DNA of 64,000 nt from Phoronis australis (Eukaryota > Phoronida > Phoronidae): assembly GCA_002633005.1 (NCBI GenBank), contig NMRA01000255.1:166062-230061 (forward strand), given 5' to 3'. The notes under the pieces are model-generated. The model was not told where the DNA came from. It was given only the letters and a program-made list of their open reading frames with translations, and did no database searches. The translations under genes were made by a program, and so were the position numbers. Below are positions 1 to 11,600 of the stretch, piece by piece; the stretch's first letter is position 1; every line of letters begins with the position of its first letter.

Positions 1-476
1 CAACCCTCAAAAGTTTGGAGGAAAATTTAAAACTTCCTTTCAAAGTCTGCTAAACGGGCATACGTGACCTACGCTTTTAGTGAATTACACTGCAGCTGTG
101 GGAAAAATCAGCCACCTGGGACGATAATGTCCAATCTGTTAGATAAGGAGTATGAGTTTTTACTCGATCCCTGCCTTTTACTTGGAAGGTTGACGGCAGA
201 ACGAGGATTGGTTGAAATCGTGAAAACATGGGGTTTAGTATCCTTTTAAGTAAATCTCATCTCGTTGTGAGGTAAGCAAGTTGTGTCGTTAACACATTGA
301 TGTTGTAAAGGTGCTACTGAGTCAGTGCAATAAAAAGTTTGTGTCTACTCAGTTTATGATTATTGTGACTGAAAAACGATCAGGAGTATGACACATGGAT
401 TGCTCAACATAATCCGTTGTGTAAACATTGATATGTAATGCATAGTCAAATCCTTTGGTTCTGTCGGTGTTTGGCT

Positions 477-710
477 AGCAATGTTGAATTCTTAATCGAA
501 GCGCTTTGGGGTTTAAAACTTTCCCACGTTTATTCCACCTTGCAAGAGTCTCGTACAATGTAGACATGTGCCATTTCCTTGTGTCTCTTGGTTTTAATGT
601 TCTTATTGGTAACTGATGCAAAATTCTATCACACTTCGGAATAATTACGATACCGACGTATGAGTGACTTAATATTATTTTTGGCAGTAAGCAATGAGAA
701 ATTTTAGTTT
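477..710 (-). repeat. dispersed repeat family, copy 1
   Basis: Read on the minus strand it has CAGTTACCAATAAGAACATT, then CCCCAAAGCGCTTCGATTAA and GAATTCAACATT, matching 56939-57185 in order. Confidence 0.5.
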
Positions 711-869
711 TTAAGGCACAGAACAGGGCTACGTCTTTAGTACCTAACAGAAAACTTGTACTGGGATCAGAAGGCCATCCCAACAACCTGTTTTATCGTC
801 ATTTTTGTAGTACACTAATATGAAAGAAGCTGTTGATTGCCAGACACAGACTAAGGTGAAGACAATCCT

Positions 870-1209
870 CAGGGGGTACCAATGGTAACCATAGAATCAT
901 ACGCACGAGCATCGCATCTTGCGCACAACCCACCTATTAATCACGCATGCGAACCCAGAAATCATGCATACGAAGAAAAATCCTGCACACGAACGACAAA
1001 AATCCCAGTACAAACGAACACAAAATTATACGAGCATCGAATGAAACGCACGAACACTATCCATTGGTGGTTCGAGCGCACAATTCGGATGGTCGTGCAT
1101 GTGGTTCGTGCGTATTTTTCTTTGTATGTGTGATTCTTGGGCTCATATGCATGACTGATATTTGTGCATAAGATGCGATGCTCGTGCGTATTATTTCATG
1201 TTACCCCTG
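870..1209. mobile_element. foldback MITE, hAT-like ends
   Basis: The element is a long imperfect palindrome centred near 1040. The left arm (from 896, ATACGCACGAGCATCGCATC) pairs with the right arm (about 1157-1190, GATGCGATGCTCGTGCGTAT). Homology continues inward through CATACGAAGAAAAAT / ATTTTTCTTTGTATG. The outer ends read CAGGGGGTAC and GTTACCCCTG, and both are flanked by ATCCT (865-869 and 1210-1214), a probable 5-bp target duplication. CAGGGG ends suggest hAT-related mobilisation. No transposase is encoded. Confidence 0.75.
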
Positions 1210-2121
1210 ATCCTGGATTGTCACGAATGTTGCCACACATACAACTGATCAAAGTTGTCGTTTATCTCTTGCAGGGGATCTTGTTCTTGGCGAGTCATCG
1301 CATTCGTCTCAGGAGTTCTGTCAATCATGTAGGAGGCTTTTCAAATCCTTATTTAAAGCAATAACCCATGTCTGATATTTTCAGCAATTTGGGTGCAAGA
1401 CGTTTTGTGTTTTTTGCCATACACACCGTGAACTAGTCGTAATGGAAACTACAATTAACATAAATTTGAATTTGTGCCTTTTATACGACACCAACCTCAC
1501 CCTGAAACTAAATCACAATGAGCAGTTTCCTACAGCACAAATACACCGTTTTTAGGGTACCTTCTAAACTTGCACTTAGTGGTAAACCAAAACAGATTTT
1601 TCAATACGGGCAAAACACAATGGTGCTTGCGAGACGAGAAACGAACAGAGAGAGAGAATTTAACACATGGATTTTATTTTTTTTTGCCCTCATTGAGCTG
1701 AACGCTACACTCCCTCAAGTCAGTGGAATAGCTTTAAAACACAACCATTGTATTCAAACATCATTCTGCTGTCAGAAAATGACCAACTTCAGAGTAATTT
1801 AACCCCTGGACAGTATTGTATTAGGTGAGCAATCTGTGTACAATTTTTGCTCTCCAACCAACCCCTGCTCTGCCCTAGTTAAACACAGAGCAACTCAATT
1901 GTGGACACACCTGAACTATTTACTCAAAACCTCTTGTAATATGTAGTGACTACTCATCAACAATGTAAGAGTGCAAATTGGCCCAGAACACCTTAGACTG
2001 AATACACACCAGTGGCAGTCTGAACAAAACTTTGTAGTGAAATTGTGACAGCTGCTGGAACAAATTCTTCAGTTCTGAACTACGGTAAATACTGCAACAC
2101 AACTAAATCACTGTTACCAAA

Positions 2122-2127
2122 TTTATT
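2122..2127 (-). terminator. candidate DDOST polyadenylation signal
   Basis: TTTATT on the plus strand is AATAAA in the DDOST direction, about 410 bases past the stop. It is the first such hexamer I found downstream. Confidence 0.4.
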
Positions 2128-2534
2128 GACAAAAACAATTTTTCAGAGAATTTAACATTGTTTTAAGCATGTTTTTTGGTTCTGTTCAACTGTCGCCAAA
2201 CATTTGGTAAATTTTTGAGTAATTGCAGTGATGTGTGAAGTCACATAATGAAAATTATGTAACTATGAACAACGCAAGGACTGGTTGGAACATTAAAAAT
2301 ACTTACAAACGTTGTGTAATTTATGTCAATGATACAGGAGTGGCAGGTTTTGAAATGTTACTAAAACAATTGTTTTTGAAAGAGTGTCAAATAAGATCAT
2401 GTATATTTTGCCACAATGTCTGTTTCAAGCATGCAGCACTGAGTGGCAATATACTGGATGGTGTGTTATCCTTTGAACAGTAGAAAAGTAAGTGACATGA
2501 AAATCTTAATACAATCACTAATGCAAACTGAATG

Positions 2535-2690
2535 TTATTCCTTCTTGTTCTTTGTGTCTTCTCTGTAGTGTAGAAATACTAGACTGAAGATCACTACACC
2601 GAACATCATAGAGAATGCACTTGCATAGTAGGGGTACGCTGACAGTATGAACCTCTCATACTGGGTGTGGCGCAGTGGGTGCACAGACAC
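2535..2690 (-). CDS. DDOST: DDOST coding exon 11 with stop
   Basis: Encodes RHTQYERF, the single C-terminal membrane span and the short cytosolic tail REDTKNKKE, then TAA at 2537-2535. Acceptor tttacag|GTGTC. Confidence 0.96.
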   Translation of the reverse strand: MSVHPLRHTQYERFILSAYPYYASAFSMMFGVVIFSLVFLHYREDTKNKKE

Positions 2691-5600
2691 CTGTAAAAAC
2701 AAACAAAGAATCCTTTAGTCATAAACTATATAATGCAAAAACCCATAGTAAACATGAAATAGTTTCACTATTGGTTTTCATGCGCTGGACTCTGTCCCAG
2801 ACACTTGCCATCAATGTAGGTTCTCCTCTGTGTAAGTCTGTAGCCCCCTTGTCATCTAGACAGAATCTTGTTTGTAAGTAATTTTGTCCAGATGTCAGAT
2901 GTTTCTATCATGACTACCATGATTGACCCTTCAAAACTCTAACCAAATATGCACAGCTGTGACATAAAGTATGCCAAGGAAAGTGCAAATGGACATCAAA
3001 GAAGCATTTTTAGATACAGGAATACTGTGAAAATCACGTAGCACATCAAAATCAATAGAGCATCAGTGCAGCAAGGCAGTGTGTTTACTGGAAACTACAC
3101 ACTCAAGAACCCACAAGGGCATTATTACAAAATCATGGCAGAGGAAACAAGAGAGGATTTTTTATCGAAGCGGGTCACACATGGAACGCAGTGCACTCGA
3201 CCACAAATAACGTATGTCACCAACACCTAAGTTGTATGCACCAAAAATAATTAGACAAGACCAGGAATTTCCCCAACACGATTCAGCGCAGGTGGAATTC
3301 CCCAATCCTGACAGCTGACTGCAAGCAGAACTCACCATTAGAGTAGCCAGAATAACAAACGACAATGGTACTTTGCCAGTCATGGTGGGGAACCTGAATT
3401 TGTCCGATTGTTTTTGGCGTGTACCTTATTTGGGCTGCATGACCAGAGGCACTATACTTTCCAAATACAGTCGAACCTCATTACAGTGCAACCTGTTCGG
3501 AACACTAACAGCAATATCACGTAAACTGTAATACTTGCTTTGCCTAATGCAAGTCTACCCCGTTTACAACAAACCATACAATAGACAGATGTCAAAGGAG
3601 AAAGGACCCTTGATGAAGATTTTAATGAAATTTGACTCGAGTGTAGAAATGCTCTATCTAGATGTTTTATACAAATAAATTTACTAAAAGATGGACAATC
3701 CTGACCGGATGTTAAAATGGCTTACTCACCTGAGTGGTACTGAACAAATGAGTGTAGCCAATTCTGTTGTAGTCGACACGGAACTGATACACTCCATAGA
3801 CATCAGGTAACTTGAAGTTCACGTAGAATTTACCACCTGCAAAGAAAATACCAGCTTCATGATTGATGTTGACTTTGGTGAAATCAGGCAAGATCATGAC
3901 ATATCTAGTTATGCCACGTAAGTAAAAGTAGGCAAAGTTATTAGCAAGCACTAGCAAAATGGCTTCTGTTGAAAGTGGCAAAAAAAGACTGCAGTAACAC
4001 AATTTCCATTCAATAGACCATGATTTCTAAGGGCTGTTCCAGCAAAATCTGTATGGGAGGGGGGGAAGGCACTTTTATTTTGTACCCACCGCCCATATTT
4101 TTAATTTATTTCTCCAACCCATGACCCATAATTTTTTTATTATTTTTAATAGGTTAAAATATAAAATCCAACACTTGCAAACAAATTGCCTCCAGGAGGA
4201 CCTGTTAAGAACTTAGATGATTGACAGACAAGAACTAGTTGTCTTGTCCAATATTGTCAAAAACTAAAGTAGCTGTGGGCAATACTTTTGGCAGCCACCA
4301 GGTGTCTCTGTTCACCATGTGTCTATAATTTCAATGAACATTTTTTAATTTATAAGGATCTATGAATCTCAAACTGTCTCCACGAACTCTTTTATATTTC
4401 TATGTCAAGTGAATATTGGAACTTGTTTATCTTACTCCTCATACTTTTTATTTAAAAATCATCAATTTTCTTATATGTGTTAACACCAGTTTAGTGTTGT
4501 ATAACTTTTCAATTCAATAGGACTGCAGACAAACAGTTGGCTTAAATCAAGTTGCCCATGACTTCATTAATGGCTTAGTGAACATATTGCACTCTGTTCA
4601 CTGGCAATATGGGCTTTTTTGTATTGGGATAAGTTAGGATATATGCCAAATGCATTTTTTTGAGTTTTGACCGCTGAAGTAACCAACCTGTCAACATTAA
4701 CAGGTCAAAAAATACCACCCATTTTTAATGCATCACTTCTTACAGGAACAACCACCCATAATTTGAGTTTTTTTCTGAAGACCACCACCCATGAATTTTT
4801 ATTTCTACTGCCGTCCCCCCNCACGGATTTTACTGGAACAGCCCTAAATGAGAACGTCACAATGACTAGCATTATCAAATGGACCTCGAGAGTTACTTTT
4901 AACCTTCAACTTGGAGGGCAATCACTGTGAAACTTTGATACAATTCCCAGTTAAAACAAGCTTACCATTTCTTTTCAGAGTAGTACGCACGAATGGGTCA
5001 ATGCGAACAAATTCTAGCTGAACATCAGTGCCAGTGAAAGGTACCCACTTTCCATTCTCCAAAATGTCGATACCAATGGAGTAATACTATAAAGAACAAA
5101 AATATCAAATATCACCATGGATATTATTTGCAATTTAAAGCAAATGGAGATTTTAGTAAAGCCAATGTAAACGTAACACGAAAGGATACAAAAATGTGTT
5201 GTTAATGGACAAATCATAGATATTGTGCCAGAAGAAATTCTTCAAATCCATGCTGTTGGTCATTGTAGAATAAACACTGCTAGCAGTATCCACAGTCACA
5301 AGATTTTCATGTACTTCCATCAGCATGGACCTACCACGTCGTCCAGGACAGTGTAGGCTTGTGGGGTCTCCTTGGTGGCCTGGAGATGGTGCTGTACCTT
5401 GCCCACTCGCAACACGCCCTTCTCTTTGAACACCCATTGGGCCAGGTTACGGGCCAGTTCTTGGTTACCAGACAGAGGAAGTCTGAAAGATTGATGGACA
5501 TGATAGTGTGACGCAGCACAGTAGTACAGAGATATGTTCACATGAAAAATAAAGACTGTTTTTTTAAAGTAACTGGTGAACAAAATTTATTCTTGGCAAA

Positions 5601-8600
5601 GATGTTGAAGCAAAAATTTCCAGGCAAGTTCGTAAATTTTCCACCAACTTTTCAACGATTCATTGTTTACTCTGTGCACGTTTTCCTCCTGGATTTTTAG
5701 CATAATTTCAATGCAGTCAGACAAATTCTGGCGAAACTTGCCAACATCTTTCTGCAAATTCCTGCACATATGCTAAAACCATAGACAACCCAAAACAACA
5801 ACCGTGTCCAATTGTGTTGTGAACAGAGTAATTGTGACTTTGTTTAATTTGTAGCAATACAGAATGTACTTGTGACACATACACAGTATTGGCCGTGAGG
5901 AAATTGATTCCAATTTTTTTTTTCGGATAACCACTTACTGATACACTGAGGTATTGCATTGGTCTTATGAAACGCAGAGCTTGGAATGACCCATGACAAA
6001 AAAGCAGAAATTTTTACGGCCCTAAATATGTGCACACCCAGCCTTAATGTCGATGTGGACCTTTTGTCGACAAAAATCGTACCACCTCCAGAAGCGTGCT
6101 TCTGCGGATTTTAGCTCGTCCATCCACTCCCACCTCCACACATTTTTGGTTGCAGAGTCGTAGTATTTGTCACCGCGATTTACAATCACACGAGACGCCA
6201 TTGAAGAAATCCACCACGCTTTCCCAGGTGCCCTGGCAATGTTGACAATTTACGTTCCCCGAAACATAAAGAGCAACTTCCGCTTTTCGAGGTGAAAGTT
6301 GTCGGCAATGCCACGGTAAGAAAGAAATTTGCCGCAGAAACTTTACATCAAATCCCCTTTTTACGCGGAAATATAATAAAATACGCTGACAGAACATTTA
6401 AAAAAGCAGAAATCCATGTTTCCGCGGAAACTTCCAAGCCCTGTAAGTGATGCATCCCTTCCTATTCATTTTTTAAAGGGAACCTGATGAAGTATGTGCT
6501 AACACTGTTTCATTGCCTAAGCTATCAATCCACACGCACAATCTTGAACATTGAATACAGTATGTATCGAGCTTGTTTAGAGGCTGTCTAGTAAAATCTA
6601 CATTTTCCACAAGCAGACCTTATTCCAAGTCGTATCTTGACACGGCCCTTAAAACCACCTTATCATGCTTACTTGTTACCACCGAGAGCTCTCTGAACAG
6701 ATGAGGTAAAGAACTCATCGCTGAAGAAGTCTAGAGAGCCAGAGAAGATGACACGAGCGTTGTTCCTGGCCTGCAGACCAGCAATCAGAAGAGTGTTTTT
6801 GCCAACAGCATGAGGATACTGGAAAGAAGCAGAATATGATGATAAGAAGACCAATCAGTTTACAGCTGTAGAGCTGGAGCCTGTACAAACTGGCCTCAGT
6901 CACAGGCCTTGACTGTTGTAATGGTAAAAGTAGCATTGTTCAACAAGCCACAGACATCTACATGGGTATCCAATATTTATTGGCACGTCTCTGGCTAAAT
7001 CACCCTTCTTCAATGCTAAACGGAGATTGGCAGAGGCTGTACTTGATTGACTTTGTAAGTTCCACTAGGTCAACTGGCATCTGATTGGTTCTTATGACAA
7101 TCAATCTTAACCGCTTGATGTGGCAAAGACAATCAAGTGCAGCCAATGCAGAGCTGTAAAGAACATGGTTGACTGGCCGAACACAACAGACTGATCAACT
7201 GTACAAATCTCTCTACCATTCTACTACTTACATCACTGATTGGTTTGTCCAGGTTGTAGGAGTAGCCAGAGGAAGAGCCATGCAATATGTTCAGCACAAG
7301 TGGGTTGTCCGAGTCGGCCACCATACTGCAAAACCAGTCACAAATACTGCATAGTACTACTTTGATGATAACCAACAAGACTATAACTTAAGGTGGTATA
7401 GCCTGGCACGGTATATCGTGCTACCACTGTATGGTTAACGGTACACCAATTATACATACTCGTGGTTCACAGGCTGGATTTTCAGTTCTCAATTTTCAAA
7501 ATTCTATTGTTTAAAAGAAGTATTTTTCCATTTTCAACAACCATTGTCTACCTATCTGTCCAAAAATATCGCCGGGTTTCAAGCTGTGCAGGGTTAGTTT
7601 TGCTACATGACCTCCGTGAACTAAACATCTACACACATGTGACTCAGCCAATGACACCACTTAGAAACTACTTTTAATAAATTTATTAGTTATTATTTCA
7701 ACTCTGACTTACACATGTTGCGTCACATAATTTACATACGGTGAACTCTATAGGGGCTCAAGACGGGAATCTCGAAATCTCATAAAATAAATGCAATTAA
7801 CAGATGTCTTAATAGCAATAAGATGATGTCTAAATATAAGCGATGTGCAGAAACGAATACATACATCTGATAAAAACAGTACTATAGTGAAATAAGAATA
7901 AAGTCATTTCTTGAACTTCTGCCAAGTGCATTACTCAGTTTGCCTGTCTGTCCACCATTTAGTCTAGTTTCAGCATTCTAAGGTGTACCGTGATATGTAT
8001 CGTATCGTATGAGCATCGTGATGCATATCGTATCGTGGGGTAGACGTATTGTTGCATACCTAGTTACCAATCTTTATAACTGGCATGTTGCAAGCGGAGG
8101 CAAAATCACACTGTCCAAAAGACAGACAGTCCTGGCAGCTTGTGGCATTTTTGGTCGTGTACGGAGGGGTACCAGATCCCCGAGTCCTCCTGAATCCACC
8201 TCTGCTTACATTGACGCTACTTTTTATATAATGCCGAGAACTTTTGATATCAAGTCTTTGATTTCGTGTTCTTATTTATGAATATGGATATCTAAAATAA
8301 GGTTGAGCACTCAAGCTCATCAAAGGGAAATCACATTTACATAGCCAACAAGTGCTCATGCAAATGAATATCAGGAAACCAGCATCACAATTTTCAGATC
8401 ATGAATGATGAAAGTTTTCCATTTTGATAATGTTAGGCTATTTACCCAACTCCTCTAAACAAAACGGAGGGCAACTTCTTGGATCCGACAATCATTGGAG
8501 CCTGAATGAGATCCTCGTGGTCGGCAACAATCAGTGTGTGCTGCAAATATCAAAAGAAATGTGAGACCAGGTGTATGACACAAGCAAATACTTAACACAG

Positions 8601-11600
8601 AGAGTACAGAAAACTTACGGCCAATTATTAAGAAGTCTCTTTACACAAATGCCATACATTTATGACCTTGCGCCAAATGTAAATAAGTTCTGCCAAAGCT
8701 TAAAACAGAGTCACGTTTAAACAACTTAAAGGAACATGCAACCCAAAAAAACAACCTATTTTGTTTCAATTTAGATGGAGTAGTTCTGCTCGATAACAGC
8801 ACGTTCGATTGCGTTACCTGACACCTGACGGCAGACGGAGGTGTTGAAATTATCCAATGACGTCATTGGTTTCACACGCAGTCTGTTCAGCAGTTCACAA
8901 CACGGGTTACTGGTGTCAGCTTATCGCTTGAATTCATGGTTTAACACCAAAAAATCATCAAACTTCGATGTAAAACCCTTAAAAAATACACCGAGTTCTT
9001 ATAAAAACGTGTTGTTTTATTTCACTTTTACGGTTTTATTAGTATTTGGACACACCGTAGCCTACAAAGTTCGGCAGGCCAATTTACCAAGGTCCATAGC
9101 AGGAGTTTGGGGTCTGTTCAGAGAAAATCCAAAGTATTCTTCTGTGAAGTACAAACAGGAAAACATAGATCTGTTGTTTAGACTTGTGATTTTTTGAGTT
9201 CTAAACACACAAAACGCTTGATATCCCGGCCAGTGGCTCAGAACCCGATCAGGCCCGTCGCGGCCGGACTGAAGACATCACGAACATAAACCAGCCAAAG
9301 TTGGAAACTAAACTTCCAGTCAAGAAAATACTATACTATTGAGCTAAAGAATGTGCACGTGATTATGTTGGTGAATTAGTCACGAAACTGTAATTCCACT
9401 TACTCGTCGGGGGCCGCCAATTCAGGTTGGCCTCTTTGGCCACAGAACCGTCAGGGCAGAAGTTGGACATTGACAATCATTATTTGAATAACGTACATGT
9501 AAATAAAGATTCCCTTAACACCTGGCCGTGGAATAGAAAATCGAGTTGTTTCACAACAGTCTCTGTCACCAAACACTGAATTAGCATGCGCTCACACGGC
9601 CTTGGTGTCCGGTCAATTAGTTTTATTGCATCTGAAGCCGGTAACGCAGCAGTTTATTCATTGCTGTATTCTCAAAACATTTGCACTCACGAATACTTGA
9701 AAGGCATTACAAATTGTATCTAATGAGACAGACTTTGTTTCAGTTTTATATAAGCATTGGTTAGGGCGGGAATATTTCATTTTGAGAACGCAGAGCGTCA
9801 ACAGAATCCCGCCTTCTAGACGAGAGTTCATCCGACGAAGACTTCGCAGGTGGATCGTTAAGTTTCACAGGCCATCAGTTCGAACAGGAATACAGAGATC
9901 AAGAAATACTAGAGAGGCGCCCTGAACATGCACAGACAACAGAACGACGACTGTTGGCCACAGACACGGAGATGTTTTACGGCCTCATACTTGCTATTAA
10001 CAGCGTACTTTTCATTCTTCAATACCGCAAGCTTCTTTCTAAGCATTTTGGACTATCGAGGAAGTCAAAAAAAAAACGATGTACCCACTTTCCTCATGGC
10101 TGCATAGTTTGGACAAGCGGGAACGATGCACGGCAACATAGCAGCATTCACTCTGCAAATGAAACACTGACGTCGCTGCATTGTTTCTCACCTTCCTCAC
10201 AGGTTAATGCGACACTTCTCGGCAAGGTAAGGTCGCCCGTATGCAAGACGATGTGGATATAGACCGATGAAGACGGTAAAAAGGACTAATTAAATCGGGT
10301 GGCATGCTCCTTCAATGCCTATTTAAGGACTATAACAGCATCAATAAGCTAGTTACCACTAAATGAAAATTAGACTATGTACGCTAGAAACTGCTACGTC
10401 TTTTGCAAATCATCATTAGGCGTTAAAATCAAAATCTTGGTAAATTTTCAAAGTTGACAGAATGAAAGTCGACTACTTGATTGTTATTCTGCAACAAACC
10501 ATACCTTGCCTGCATCAGATACATCATAGTTCAAATGATCGATGACTGCTGTGTCTTCTTCGTCAAAGTCTACACCGCACTCACCAGCCAGTTCCCTTAG
10601 TGGTTCACCTGCAAAGTATGCAATGTTAAGCTGTTTCTGTCCACATTCAATATCATAGCCTAAACAGTTCCATTTAACAACTACAAAGACTACAATCTAT
10701 GTATACCAGCTGATATTCACAGAATTCCACCAACATATGTTGGCCTAAACCGGTCTACTCATTAATATCATATCAGTGATAACACATTTCCATACATCAT
10801 GTGTTAACAGCATCACACTGACCACAAGAGCAACGCAGAGCGTTGAAATGCGTCCACGAATGCACCGCAAACGGGGTGCTTCTAGGGTTGTTAACTTTCT
10901 ATCATAAAAATGGCCACTAGATGGCGCAAAAATGTCCAGTCCATCCTAAAATGGGAGCATGCCATTGCTTCTTTAATAGAAAGCTATTTGCCAAAATTCC
11001 AAAAAAAATCTGTCAAGGAACTTCATAGAAACACAGGAAAACGGAAAAAATGAAATTGCCACTAGGGGGCAAGGCATTTGTTGGATCCGCTTGAAAGTCG
11101 TCGTCGTCGTCTGCTGTTAGCTTCATATAAATACTCTTACTAAATTTAATAGAGATTGTGCAGAGGGAGAGATACAGTAATGGGTGCAAAACAAAACAAA
11201 ACTACCACTATGAGGGGCCACAGTAGTCGAAGTCGTTATCGTCAACCGTCCATATAAATATGTGGGGGCATAAAAATCAAATGTATAAACAAGTTTAGTC
11301 ATGAAGACGCAAGGTCAACTAGCAAACTTGTGCGAATAATGTTCATGCTATCACTTCTATTGACATCTTCAGTGCAATAAAAGTTTTAATTTTATTTTAA
11401 CAAGCTCTGAATCCCCATCACTGACCACTCTTGTTTCACAATGCAATATTTAAACCTTACCAATGTGAGAGTTAGCAGCCAGCAGGACGTTGCCTCCACC
11501 ATCAATGAAATTCACAATGGCTGCAGGATTAATGTTGCCGCCGAATTCTGGAAAAAATTACACGACCAATTCTGACAAAGTACATAACTGTGACCATGCA

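Larger units (their letters stand above)
1..2534. other. DDOST 3' flank
   Basis: No gene recognised. It holds the DDOST 3' UTR next to the stop, the foldback element at 870-1209 and one reverse copy of a dispersed repeat at about 477-710. The short open frames here are not protein-like. Confidence 0.6.

Noticed and set aside
8841-9197. 118-codon plus-strand frame inside the Kolobok-like element
   Set aside because: Does not resemble any transposase domain I know; probably chance within the repeat.
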